From contig NC_079148.1 of NCBI RefSeq assembly GCF_945859685.1, positions 28,717,946-28,781,945 on the forward strand: DNA of 64,000 bases, in the 5' to 3' direction. Shown here piece after piece: positions 44,793 to 56,788 of this stretch. The translations under genes were made by a program, and so were the position numbers. The DNA comes from Eupeodes corollae. Lineage: Eukaryota > Arthropoda > Insecta > Diptera > Syrphidae. Positions within the stretch are counted from its first letter, which is position 1. Each line of letters starts with the position of its first letter. A model generated the notes under the pieces. It searched no databases, was not told the DNA's origin, and was given only the letters and a program-made list of their open reading frames with translations.

Positions 44793-47775
44793 ATGGAAAA
44801 AGACGGTTATAATGTTAAAGCACAGGCATGAACAATATTACACTCTTCCAACCTATTTAAATTGTACTAATTGATATAACGATTTTAATGAACTGCTTTC
44901 CTTTTTAAGTGAAATTGATTTGAGGAATGTTTTAATATTAGGCGATTTAAATGCTAGAATCGGTGAATTTCAAAATCCAGCTTCTCTGATGAACAACACC
45001 GCGCACGCGTTTGATAGTTTGAAAAGGTCTTCGGACGTAATTGTAAATAGTTGTGGCAGGCGTTTAATGGAGTTGGTGGAGGACTTCAGTCTAATGGTTG
45101 TAAATGGAATTTCTGAAAGAGATAGCAGAGGTGAATTAACATTTATTTCTGGTCAGGGTTGTTCTATGATAGATCACTGTTTGGCTAGAGGCGATTGGCT
45201 AACTGTTATAGAGGATTCTGAGGTACAAACCGCAAGCTATTCAGCCCACCTTCCAATAGTGACATTTATGAAATTTCAAAACGTCGATTCTACGGTGAGC
45301 GAACCATTCCTAAAATATATAAAATGTATAAAACTAAGAAAAAAATCCTTTGCAATGCTTAAAATTTTTAGGAAAACAAAGTCTAATTTCTTTAAATCGC
45401 TCTACCTAGATGCAAATAAAATGTATAAGCAAGTATGCAAAAATAAACAAAAAACTTTTATGGCTGGTTTAGCAGTAGGTTTATCAAAAACTCAAAATCA
45501 TTTTGGTATAAATTGAGATTGTTAGGTCGCGTTAAAAATGTTTCAGCAACTACAATAAATGTAGAGTTACTAGCAAACCATTTCAAGGAATTTCTTAACG
45601 CCTCAACAAACTCACAACTATTTCAATATGCTTCACCCTCAATCACTATTTCAGACCTAGACCACCCTATTACAATAAATGAATTGCAAGCAACCCTTAA
45701 AAACATGAAAAACAACAATTCCAGCTGAATTTTATAAAAACTCATCCCCGTCTTTCCTAAATCTTCTTCTTGATTTTTTTAATAAGCTTCTTGAAAAAGA
45801 AGAAATACCTCAGTCATTTTTAATGTCACAAATTTGTCCAATTTTTAAAAAAGGAGATCCTAGCTAACCAGCAAACTATATAGGCATTTCGATTCTTCCT
45901 TGTTTGAGAAAAATATTTACCCAAATTCTATACTGCAGGCTTATGAGGTGGGTAGAAGGAAACAACTTGCTCAGCACTTTCCAAGCTGGTTTTCGCTCTT
46001 GTCTTTCAACTGTGGATCAAATCTTCGCACTCTCCAATATAGCAAGACGTTTCATCGATAACAAACAAAAACTTTATGTCTTTTTCATTGATTTTAGGGC
46101 AGCATTTGATACTATCAACCGGAATTCACTAATTTATAAATTATCAAATTTTGGTATATCGACGAAATTTTTAAGACTCTATAAACTGCTCCTCACAAAT
46201 ACTTGCGCTACTGTGTCAAATGGGAGTTCCATATCCAGCTTCTTTAACACTGATTGCGGTGTGCCCCAAGGTTGCCCCTTAAGTCCGATTATGTTCGCCC
46301 TTTTCATTGACGATGTCTCCCGTGATTTTCCTGGGGGTGTTAGGTTTGGAAATATACTTATTAATGTACTACTTTATGTGGACGACCTTGTTACAAATTG
46401 ATAGACTTAAAAACTTTTGTGATAAATGGGACCTGAATATAAACACCTTAAAATCAAAAATTATGATTTTTGAAAGCACCCGTCGAAGGAGAAACCCGCT
46501 AGAAGCATGGTCATTGGATCGTGAACCTATAGAGGTGGTTAACCAATTTAAGTATTTAGGTGTTCTATTTTGTAGCAATCTAGATTTCAGGCCCCATGTT
46601 AAGGAAAAATGCTTATCGGCAAAAACTGCAATAAACCTTATATGGAACAAAATCTTCTGCAATACTTACATAGACATCTCAGCTAAATTTAGAGTTTTTG
46701 AAGCTACTATAAACTCATGCTTATGCTATGCCAGTCAAGTTTTTGGTTACCAAGATTTTGATGAATTTGAGACAGTGCAACTCTTCTTTTTTAAACGAAT
46801 ATTTAAACTTCCAAACTTTACACGTGGAATCAGGGATCCCTCCGATTTTTCTAAAAAATCTTAAATTTAATGCCGATAACATAATAAAAGTAATGCAAAG
46901 GTCAAATGAAAATCTTCATAAGCAAATGATGGATTTCGCATTCCGAAGGAATTTATCGCCGTTTAAAGAATGGTATGAAATAGCAAATGCGCACGGCTTT
47001 AATCTAAACCTTGGTACAACTTCTCTTGATAATTGGAAAGTTAGGTTTTATGAATGTATTGCGTTGGTTGATGATTCATTGTATCTCAAGTTCTTGAATA
47101 GGGCTCGAACCTCTCCAAGCAGATTGGTCTATAAGCAGCTCAATCACACTTTGTTTGTAAACAATTATTTTAATAGTAATCTTTCTGCAAATCAAATAGG
47201 TACTTTGTTTAAAGCAAGAACTGAGAGGCTAAATCTGAATTACAAACCTCACAGAAATGATAATTCCAGGTGTAACCTCTGCAATCGAAATGAAATCGAA
47301 GATGTCAACCACTTTTTAGCCGTTTGTCCAATTCTACAAGAACTCCGAAGACTTTATTTTCAAAAAGCTTTCTAAATCACCAGGAAGCGAAACAAATTTT
47401 AAACGGAGAGTGGGTTGGAAAGACCTTTACAATTTTATTGATCATGCCTTAGATTACCGAAACAGTTTTTAAGAGTAATTTTAAATTTTTAAATATATGT
47501 ATATTTATGTATCATTATCTAAGATGTAATGAGGAAAACATATTATAAACTTAGATATTATTTAAATTCAATTTATTTATTCAATTGTCTACATAATCTA
47601 TTTATAAACTTACTGTAATCCTAAACTTTCTTTTTTTTTATTCTTGATAAATTTCAATTTTCAGGCAGACGGCAAATATATTTTTTGCAATGCTAATGTT
47701 CTTATATAATTTTTCAAATGTATTTCGAGTTTTGGTCAGATAAAGAATTTATAATAATAATAATAATAATATTTT
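44793..47775 (+). mobile_element. L2/CR1-like LINE, endonuclease to 3' tail
   Basis: It opens in the endonuclease (VLILGDLNARIGEFQNPA at 44,935; CSMIDHCLARGDWL). It continues to the reverse transcriptase (FFIDFRAAFDTINRNSLIYK near 46,085; DCGVPQGCPLSPIMF; LLYVDDL near 46,375) and the C-terminal CCHC-type cluster CNLCNRNEIEDVNHFLAVC near 47,275-47,330. It ends in an (AAT)7-type tail at 47,753-47,774. Three or four frameshifts or stops break the single long frame. ORF1 and the endonuclease start are missing. It lies head-to-head with the related minus-strand fragment. Confidence 0.85.
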
Positions 47776-48226
47776 ACCCTAAATGTAGAAAACCATTTAG
47801 ATTACTTTTATTATTCAAAAAAAATTGTCTATGTGATGGATAGCAAAATTATCGTCTGTGATCGAAAGTTTTTAAATATTCACGTATTTAATGTTTGCTT
47901 TTCAAATGGTTTTGTTTATTTGATAGCATAGAATAAATGAATGTATTTAAAAGAAGGGATTATAAAATTCGATATTAATATTAAATTTTTAAGATATACA
48001 ATTTAAAAAAGTAATTAATTCATTCATAATATTTGTTTGTTTTTTAACAATTCCCATATCTAAATATTGGTTAAATGATTTTTTTTGCTGGCTTTATTTT
48101 ATAAAAAGTTAAATCAATCAAAACTCAAAATGATAAAAAAGTCATCCATCTAAAATTTAGTTAGCGAACCAAATTCTTCGCAAAATGCTTTTGATGTTTG
48201 TCCGTAGTATAAGTTCATTGTCATTG
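47776..48226. other. Upstream region of OtopLa exon 1c
   Basis: No gene recognised. It would hold the promoter for exon 1c. Confidence 0.4.
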
Positions 48227-48323
48227 TCAGTTTTCAATAAACTTTAGATTGGTTAAAAAGAGTGTCTTCCGGAAAATACGTTTTTTTAATTTTAAAATGA
48301 ATTTAATTTATTTTCGTGGATAA
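48227..48323 (+). promoter_or_regulatory. Initiator-like TCAGTT and short uORF before exon 1c
   Basis: TCAGTT at 48,227-48,232 has its A 115 nt upstream of the exon 1c ATG. An upstream ATG at 48,297 opens eight codons (MNLIYFRG) and stops at 48,321-48,323, before the exon 1c start. Such a uORF could reduce translation. Sequence inference only. Confidence 0.25.
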
Positions 48324-48343
48324 ACTTCAGAGTTTTTTGAAAA

Positions 48344-48375
48344 ATGAATGATAAAGTATCGTTTGAAGAATCAAA
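48344..48375 (+). CDS. OtopLa candidate alternative first exon 1c
   Basis: ATG at 48,344 opens ten codons plus two bases (MNDKVSFEES), ending at AA|GTACGT (48,376). The phase fits the acceptor at 52,796, giving ...FEES-N-DLPSG and a predicted 774-residue protein. It is the start closest to the shared exons, with an intron of about 4.4 kb. The exon is very short, so chance is a real alternative. Support comes from phase agreement with the two other candidates. Confidence 0.45.
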
Positions 48376-49129
48376 GTACGTACAGAGTTTATGATTTTGT
48401 TTATTACCAAGTTCTCAAAAATAAATACCATTTATTTTTGGTCAACACTAAAAGTTTGAAAAAAAAAATTAGTAAACAAATTAAATATTGGAACAATAAC
48501 ATATCCTACTGATTCAAAACAATGCATTCCTGGCAAAAATTACTAAAACGAAAACAAAAACGTAACATTCAACAATACTTGTAGTTTTCAATAACGATTT
48601 TAAATGGGAAAAATTGACAAATTTTTGTAGCAGATCATTTTAAAAACTATTTTACCATCTTTTTTAATAAAATGTTATTCAAAATAGATTTATTTAAAAC
48701 TAAAGGAAACATCATTTAATGGAATATAGTCAGAAAAATTTCTTGCACTGGCTGCACTGGTTCTTATTATTAGTCGTGTTTTTATAGGCTCTATCTTTTC
48801 CTTTTTTTTCTTATATAAATCGTGTTTAGATATTTGTAGTGATGTTAAATTTCACTGAATAAGTGAACTTTATTTTGTTTTTATTCAATAACTTTATCAA
48901 ATATTGTTTTATAATAGCATTTTAATCAATTTCAATTTTCTTGAATTTTGTAATTTTTGTTTAAAACTAAAGTTCTCCCCGGTAAGGTGTTCAGTATTTT
49001 TGATTTTTCCAAAGTGTTCCCTTGTCCATGTGTGAGTGCTTTTTGTTTTCAATTATTTCATTTTTGATTTTCCCCTACTTTCTTTGTTTGACTTAATTGA
49101 TTCCACCTTCTTTGTTTGATTATATTTTT
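48376..49129. other. Intronic non-coding stretch
   Basis: No gene recognised. The last 100-150 bp may be 5' UTR of the LINE that follows. Confidence 0.4.
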
Positions 49130-52100
49130 GTCTAATGATTTACTACAATAAAAACTGCCAAGAAGGTGCTAATAATAATCCTCTATTTGCCAGTTTCGGA
49201 CCCTGTGGTAATCTTTACATTGCAAAATGCGTTGGTTCAACCAATAGCCAATTCGAAATTTGCTTACTGGTACTGTCACGACTGCCGTAAGCTCTCTGTA
49301 TCTCAACTAGCTTTTAAAATGTCTTCTTTTAAGGCTGACATTTTAAAACTTTCTAAAGATTTTGAAGAGCTACTGAAGTCTTTCAACACTGCAGTTTGCA
49401 AATTAAATGCATACTCTGACACCAACATCATGGTCGATAGTTCTACTTCGACTAATGATTTGGCACAGCCTATTCCCACTACTTTCTCTTCTACATGTGA
49501 AGATTTTCTCGCGCAATCAGGTTCTGGTGTTAATAACGCAGAAAGTGTACCTGAGAAACAAAAGAAAAAGTCTAAGAAAGGAAGCCGAGAAAACTCTGAA
49601 CTTGCTAGAAATTCTACCCCACCATCAAAAAGAACAAGTGTCAACATCACCCCAATACCTACAGATCCCACCGGAACTCCCAATATACCTTAAATTGTTG
49701 TTTTAGATTTAGCTTCCAATAGTGACACCGTTACAGGAACTGTAATAAACAACGTCATCCCTATCAAAGCTGTCTCGAAACCAAAAATAATTTGTATATC
49801 TCGTCTGGACCCAGTTACTACGCCAGAAGATATAACTTCCCACTTAGTATCTACCAAGAGCATACCTTCCAGCTCATCTATCAGGTGTACTAAGATCAGT
49901 AAACCAAAAAGCTTTGTTTCCTCTTTTAAACTAATAACGAATCCCACTTACTTTGATTCTATTTGCAACCCCAATATATGGCCCACAGAGACTTTAGTCA
50001 AAGAATTTACTCAAAGTCAAAAACAGAGTGTTTCTTTGAAAAAACAATCAAAAAACTTAACAGGCTTGCGCTCTTCTACCAAAACGTAAGCGGACTTCGT
50101 AGCAAGACTACTGACATTTTTCTTAACTCCCAATCATTTCCACACGACGTACTCGTTTTGACAGAAACGTGGCTTAATTCAAGCTTTTCCGAAACAGAAC
50201 TTTTTAGCCAAAGTTCGAAGCTTACAGAAACGATCGTCATGTTGGTAATTCAAAGGATTTAGGTGGAGGTGTTCTCATAGCGGTAAAAAATACATATTTT
50301 TCTTCTTCTGTATCTTTTCCATTTGTATTATTAATTGAACTGGTATGTGTAAAGATAATGGTATAGACTAAGACTTTTTTTATTTTAAATGTTTACATTC
50401 CTCCAAAAAGTTTGGAGTCTGTTTATAACGATCTCTCCTAGGCATTAGACTATCTTATAAATTTGTCCAGCTCTGACACCAATATTTTACTTCTAGGTGA
50501 TTTTAATTTACCACACATTGACTGGATTCCATCCGAAGACGAATCCTGCCTAAAAGCCACTCCTTCTTCTTCACAAATGGAACTATCTCTTCTCGATAAA
50601 GTCCTTCTTACTGACTTACAGCAAACAAGCTGTATTAAAAACTCAAAAAATCGAATTCTCGATTTAGTCTTTTTAGAATCTAGATCAGGAATTACTAATA
50701 TTGACAAATATCACCCCCCTTTGGACATTTTTTTGACTTAAGTAATCACCTTACTAATCACAGTAATTCTTTTGATTGCTTTTATCATTGTGATTTCAGA
50801 AGAGCCAATTTCCAGCAGTTGTCTGAAGATTTAACCATTTCTGGAATTGCTATCATTTTCTAACATTGACCAAGCAGTTTCCACCTTTATATAGGATCCG
50901 TAGTTATTGTTTTGAAAAAAATGTACCGATAAAGAAATCAAGAAATACAAAGTTAAGCCACGAAAGAATTCCGTTTACTGCTTAACAAAAGAAATAAGGC
51001 ATGGAAAAAGTATCTCAAAACCCAGTCAACTTCTCTGTTTATGTTGAACTCTTTAACCAATTTAAATCTCTTCTAATTTTGTATATGCTTGTTATGTTAC
51101 TGATATGGGCACCTCTTTCAAAGAGAATCCTAAAAAAAATTGTAAACAGATGGCTTTCCAGTTAACTTCACTTACAAGAACCTTTCGTTAGATAAAACTT
51201 TTGATATCTGTAACGCTTTCGCAACGAATTTCCGTGAGTCATTTATTAATAGCCCTCAAAAAGTTGATGAAGTATATTTTCATAATCTTCACACCTTTTC
51301 GCAAACTAGCTGTAGTCACATACCTGTGCTACAGAGTACGGTCCTTGATCTTCTATCTGCGTTGAATGATGACTGCTCAGCCGGTCCTGATGGTATTCCC
51401 CCGATAGTACTAAAAAAGTGTAGTATTGCTTTAGTTGAACCCCTTACGTTTTTATTCAAACTTTCTATAAAAACAGGCAAATTTCCCAGTATATGGAAGA
51501 AGTCATTTCTAACACCAATTTTCAAGAAAGGTAACAAGTCGGATAGAAGCAACTACAGGCCCATTGCAAAGCTTTCTTGCATTCCTTAAGTATTTGAACA
51601 AGTTGTTTGTAAAAGCGTAGCATATTTTAGTAAAAATATCATTCTCAAACATATGTTCAAACGCTTTAGAACAAGGTTATGAAGTTGACTGTGTATACAC
51701 TGACTTTTCTAAAGCTTTTGACCAACTTAGCCGCGGAATTATTTTATTTAAACTTAAGGCTCTTGGTTTTCCACCATTTTTCTTAGCTTGGATTAGTCAT
51801 ACCTTGAAAACAGATCCTACGAGGTAAAATTTAGAAATTGTCATTCTGAACCTTCCACATTTAAAGATTTATAGGTGTACATTTCTGTTCCAACTAAGAG
51901 TTTACACATCACATTAATTTTATTGTTAATAAGACAAGTTCTATGCTTGGTTTTATAAAACGCTGGACAAAGGAGTTCAATGATCCCTATGTTACTCTTT
52001 CTTTGTATAATTGCCATGTTCGTCCTCATCTTGAATATGCCTCGCAGGTATGGACTCTCTATTACGAAATTCATAGAAAACGTATTGAATCAATTCAACA

Positions 52101-52310
52101 TAATTTCGTTCGCTTTGCCCTAAAAGGACTTCCTTGGGAAGATCCTTATGATCTGCCTCCTTATGAACATCGTATTCTACTTCTTCAAATGCAATCTCTC
52201 CATCAAATATCAGATGACGAAATCTTTCGGTTTCCACAACAATTCTTCAAATATCAACAACAAAAATTAATCAAATTTATTACAGAATCCAATGAATATT
52301 CTGTGTAGGG
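49130..52310 (+). mobile_element. Jockey/CR1-like LINE, plus copy with ORF1
   Basis: ORF1 (49,166-49,693 and beyond) starts near a PHD-like tail (FAYWYCHDCRKLS) followed by a short helix and a Ser/Thr/Lys-rich region. The endonuclease follows (LFYQNVSGLRSKTTDIF; LLLGDFNLPHIDWIPSEDES at 50,490) and then the reverse transcriptase start (CSAGPDGIPPIVLKKCS; TPIFKKGNKSDRSNYRPIAK at 51,510). A deletion removes the segment with the catalytic FADD box, and the C-terminus resumes with HVRPHLEYASQVWTLYYE at 52,015. It is the same family as 22,600-24,890 but in opposite orientation. Confidence 0.85.
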
Positions 52311-52795
52311 AATCAAACGTCAATTTTGACAATTGTATCATAATAAAATTATCAGCAAAATCACTCCGCATCCATTTACAAATCATTAATCAAATTCTGT
52401 AATAACCAGTATTTTAAAGTTGTCTGTAAACTGCACAAAAATGGAAAAAAATAACAACCAAAAGAACTGAAACGTAAATTCTTGTGAAAGGGCGTATTTT
52501 TTTTCAAATTAAAGACACTTAGAATATTATTTTTGACAGTTTTTATGAAAGCCAGTATTTCCCACTTTGTGTTAAAAGTGAAAAAATATGCACTTTCTTT
52601 CTTCGTGACCATAGAAGTCTTCATTTTAAATGTTAATAGCTATTCATTTAAAATGAAGACTTAGACAACATTAACCAGCATAAATCATACCATAAGTAAT
52701 TTAGGTTACAAGACTTAACAAAATTTATTTAAAAAATGAAAAAAAGGTTCCTCGAACTCATCCTATGATTTCACTTTGAAACTATTTCTGTACAG
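52311..52795. other. End of OtopLa long intron
   Basis: AT-rich intron sequence ending in the acceptor ATTTCTGTACAG at 52,784-52,795. The minus frame at 52,376-52,624 has no family resemblance. Confidence 0.6.
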
Positions 52796-55770
52796 TGATT
52801 TACCATCAGGCCTCACTGCTGACATCTCTGAAATTCAACCTCTCACCGGTTCAAAGCAACCAGTTGGTATATTACAAAATACCAGCCGACCTAGAACTCC
52901 CAACCCTTTACCAGTAAGCTCTTCCGACGACCATCATCAGTCCATAAATCAACAGACGCAATCTACAACTTCTGCATCTGGGCAACAAAAATTCAATCGT
53001 AGTCCTTGTGATCACTGTGGCTTCCATAATTTTCCAATAATGTCAAATGCAACTCCTTTACCCATACCGTCTGCAGCAGCACCAAGATCACATAAGAGTC
53101 TTGAAACAGTTGAACAAAATAATACATCGTTATCGTCGGTGCCCAATAACATGCTAATTCCACATCATTCGAATATGCGTCGAAATGACTCAAATTATTC
53201 CATTGGTATGCCAGTACAAGAGCTGGCAGTTTCACGAAGACCTTCGCTGCTCTTGCAAGAGATTCTCACAACAAGACGACCCTCTTTGATTTTGGGAAGA
53301 CGTGATAATTCATACAAAACTCCAAAAACAATGCGGTACACCAAAAAACTTCCTCAAAATTGTAGATGGTTTTGAAATTTATAAAGTATTTCTTGAAATT
53401 ATTTCAGCTTACTGCAGGAACACCGAAATAATTGTGGCAGTATTTTGTCCATCAATGGCGGTCCCAACGGAAGCATGGGTGACTGTGAAAGGGGACCAAA
53501 AAGTGCACTCGCTAAGAATTCCAAATTCAAAAATCGACGAGTTGGAGAGTAAGTTTAAAAGTGAAAAATTAAAAATTCAATAATATTTATAATTTTTTCT
53601 CTTTCAGTGATGCAATAAGCTCATCCTTATCAGCTCTTTATTGCAAGATTCTAGTTCTTATTGGAGTCTGCCTTCCAATTACAGAAATTATATCTCAACA
53701 AGTTCCTACCTATGTTTATCAAGGATTCTACGTTTATCTTTATAGCTTGAGTGTACTGTTCGTGTTCTTCTTGTACATTTGTGCTTTCAGACATAGAGCA
53801 ATCTTTAATGTACTAAAAGATTATCGTAAGTAGGTAGTAGATGTTTAAAATATAAAGTTATCGAGTCATTAGATTAAGAAGTTAAGTTTAATCATAATAA
53901 ATGCCTATAGACCGCAAGAAAAGACAATGAGGAATTCCAACTTTTCGTCAAGTTTCGTTCGGTTTTATTAAAACATGATCAACTGTCACTTTGACATAAA
54001 TAGACTTACTTTGATTTTGAGATTGAAAGCAGCCATTTTGTTTGATCATATGATTTTCTTGGGTGGTATTCACACTGTGACTATACTCACTGTTTTTCCT
54101 TAATTTCGCTCTTGTACGTGATCGTTACAAAAGAACTGGAAATGAGACAAACAAACAAACTGCAAAAAAGTAGAAACGATGTAAAGTTATGGACTGTCAA
54201 AGTTAAGTTATGCCTTAAAAATTTTTCGTTTCATTTTCTCTGTGCTCCTTATGTCTCAATCCTCTTATACTCACCCTTAAGTTCTTCTGTCAATTAAGGG
54301 AAATTCATAACTTTTCGGAATAATAATAAAGAAATCATAACTTAAATAACTTTGTATCTTTCTTTTTCTTTGACAGATGAAAAAAACAACAACATTCACC
54401 TCAAGCGAAAAGCTGTTCGTTTTGGAAGTTTTTACCTGAGAATCGGTGCAATTGCATTTGCAATCGGAAATATGGTCTATTCTGGGCTTGAGCTGGGACA
54501 ATTCTTTGAGCTCAACGGTCGTCCTGGATGTCAGGATCCATTCTTGGCAATCACACCGATTGCTCGAATATCCCTATGTATTATTCAAGTCCAGTTTATA
54601 TTCCTTAATACAACATACCTTGATATGGCACGTCACAAAGTCATTTGTCGTTTTGGCCTTATGCACATGGTTGCCACAAATCTCTGCGAATGGTTGTATG
54701 TGCTAGTTGAAGAGACAAAACATGAAATTTTCCATGTTGCAAGTCATGAACACGATCACAATGGAAAAGTGCTTCAAAATAATGCTCCACATGAAATGGT
54801 CAATAATTTGACAGTTGTTGGAACTGCAAATTTGACATCGACAACTTCTACCACACAAAGAACCGGTTGTTCGAGAACAAATATAATGGGTGCCTTAGTG
54901 CAGGAGGTTTCACCTTTTCTCTTCCCATGTACCATTGAATATTCGCTCATCTGTGCTGTGATATTATACGAAATGTGGAAAACTGTCAGATCTATTCCGG
55001 ATATAGCAAAGACAAGGAAGGATTCAATCATGCCCACAACCGAAAGACAGAGCTCACAACACCAGTTTTCCATAGACTGTTCACAGTCGCATAAGGGACT
55101 CTTTGTGGGAATTTTGGTGATCGTTATGACGATCATCTCCATCATCATGTACTTTGTCCTATACACCCAACCTGGATATGAACTCATCGCCACGAAGGAA
55201 GTGACTCTATGGGAAACTTGCATTTACGCCATTTCAGCTGTAGCCATCATAACAGGGATCTTCCTGATGAGAGATCTAAAGTATGTGGCCAGTGATGGTC
55301 ATCATCACTCGATGAAGTTGGACCTGACGCTACTTATTGTCGCCCAAACTGGTGTTTATCTCTACGGGATGTTCAGTATGATGGGCAGTTATTTCTCCAA
55401 ATGGGACACAGTTCCCGATCGTGTGGAGGGCATCGTTGCCGAAATATGCAACCTCTTCCAAACGTCATTGCAAACTATGTTTATCATTCACACAGTTCAT
55501 CGACGATGCAAGGGATCGAAACAGCAGCGTCAGAAACCTGGTCGTGAAGTGATCACTTATTTGTTGGTGGCAAACATGGCCATTTGGTTTATAAATACTC
55601 TCATCAAAGGACGAGCTATGTTCCGGCAGACGCATTTGGATTTTTTCGGTGTTTGGGGCTGGACGATAATCACACATGTCTCAATGCCTTTGGCAATCTT
55701 CTATAGATTCCATTCGACGATATGTCTTTTTGAAGTATGGAAAACAACGTACAAAGCCAAGTCCCATTAA
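52796..55770 (+). CDS. OtopLa: Otopetrin proton channel, shared exons 2-5
   Basis: Otopetrins are proton-selective channels of the plasma membrane, and fly OtopLa is known for acid taste. Exons are 52,796-53,335, 53,408-53,548, 53,608-53,825 and 54,377-55,770 (TAA), with introns of 72, 59 and 551 bp. Phases agree throughout, giving 763 codons plus one base. Exon 2 is a disordered, Ser/Pro-rich N-terminus with two RRPSL motifs. The channel part shows twelve hydrophobic segments, from ALYCKILVLIGVCLPITEI to MPLAIFYRFHSTICLFEVW, including the family-typical EYSLICAVILYEMWK. The loop before segment 6 has a HEHDH cluster and two NLT glycosylation sites. The donor at 53,336 (CG|GTACAC) is weak and is the least certain junction. 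Family assignment is firm. The OtopLa paralogue rather than Lb/Lc is likely. Confidence 0.92.
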
Positions 55771-55826
55771 GTTTATAATTATTTATATAATAAGTTCGAC
55801 TGTAAATGTATAAAAATCAATCCATT

Positions 55827-55832
55827 AATAAA
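55827..55832 (+). terminator. OtopLa poly(A) signal
   Basis: AATAAA lies 57 nt after the OtopLa stop codon. It is the first canonical signal, so the 3' UTR may be very short. Confidence 0.55.
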
Positions 55833-56568
55833 TTACCTGTGTTAATTATGTAAATTAAGCTATACTACATTTTTGTTATTTTGTTGAAAAAGTTGCAGGC
55901 AACCTTGGTTCAAATTTAAATCCTTCTTCAATTTCTGTGAATTAAACGAAACTTATTTTTATTTTTAAGGTAACTAAAAACAATGCGATGTGAAGTCACC
56001 ATAACATTTGAGGTTCTTCCAAATGAATAGAAACTTTCATAACTAACAACGTTTTTTAACATTCGTGATAAGATCAATATAGAATGTGCCATCACATCAG
56101 TGTAACTTCACCATAAAATGGTTCGCACTCAATAGGCACTTTTCTTATTTTTTGACAGGAAAATGTGAATGGTTTTCGAATTAGAATATTAATTAAGTGC
56201 ATCCAGCTATTTGGGCAGCAGTTACGTTTGAAGCTGTCATCTTCTGACATTTGACAAATAAAACTACTCAACAATGCATTGAAACCGTCAAAATCTACTT
56301 CAAAAATTTTAATAATTTCGCAGTTTTTCAAGAAAATTTTCCTACCGATGTTATTTCTAGAAGGGATGATCATAATTAGCTACAAAGATTTTGATTTTTA
56401 AAAAATACTCAACTTATGTCAATACCTTCAATTTCTACTCAAAACTTGTATATTTCTAAGTGAACAGTATTTTATATTTAGTTTTGTGCTATTCACCGCT
56501 TGGAAATATTTGACATTTGAATACCCGATACAAAAACCGTTTCCCAAAACAACCGCTGTATCGGTGAT
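55833..56568. other. Intergenic region OtopLa-Roc1a
   Basis: About 1 kb separates the two genes. No other gene is recognised. The minus frame at 56,092-56,373 shows no family resemblance. The Roc1a promoter must lie here. Confidence 0.5.
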
Positions 56569-56574
56569 TCAGTT
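56569..56574 (+). promoter_or_regulatory. Initiator-like TCAGTT before Roc1a
   Basis: TCAGTT lies about 218 nt upstream of the Roc1a ATG. It is a possible start site by motif only. Confidence 0.25.
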
Positions 56575-56788
56575 GTTTTATTTATCAACCACATCCAACT
56601 TAGCTCTTGGTGAAAATAAAAAGACGGCTGCCAAAAGTCATCCATTACCATTCGCAAAAATAAAATTCTGCGTCCATTTTTCGTCTAATAAATTTATTCG
56701 ATATTTTTTACCGAATATTTGTCTAAATTTAGGCAAAAATATACATTTTTAGATTTTTTTGATTATTTTCTACACTTAAAACCTAAAA

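Noticed and set aside
43511..47775. Twin-priming inversion of one L2-like LINE
   Set aside because: Both arms contain the same RT region with clearly different sequence, so they are separate, diverged insertions.
53336..53583. Separate gene in the frame 53,302-53,583
   Set aside because: It is a shadow frame. The correct frame through 53,408-53,548 matches exon phases on both sides and joins the otopetrin exons.
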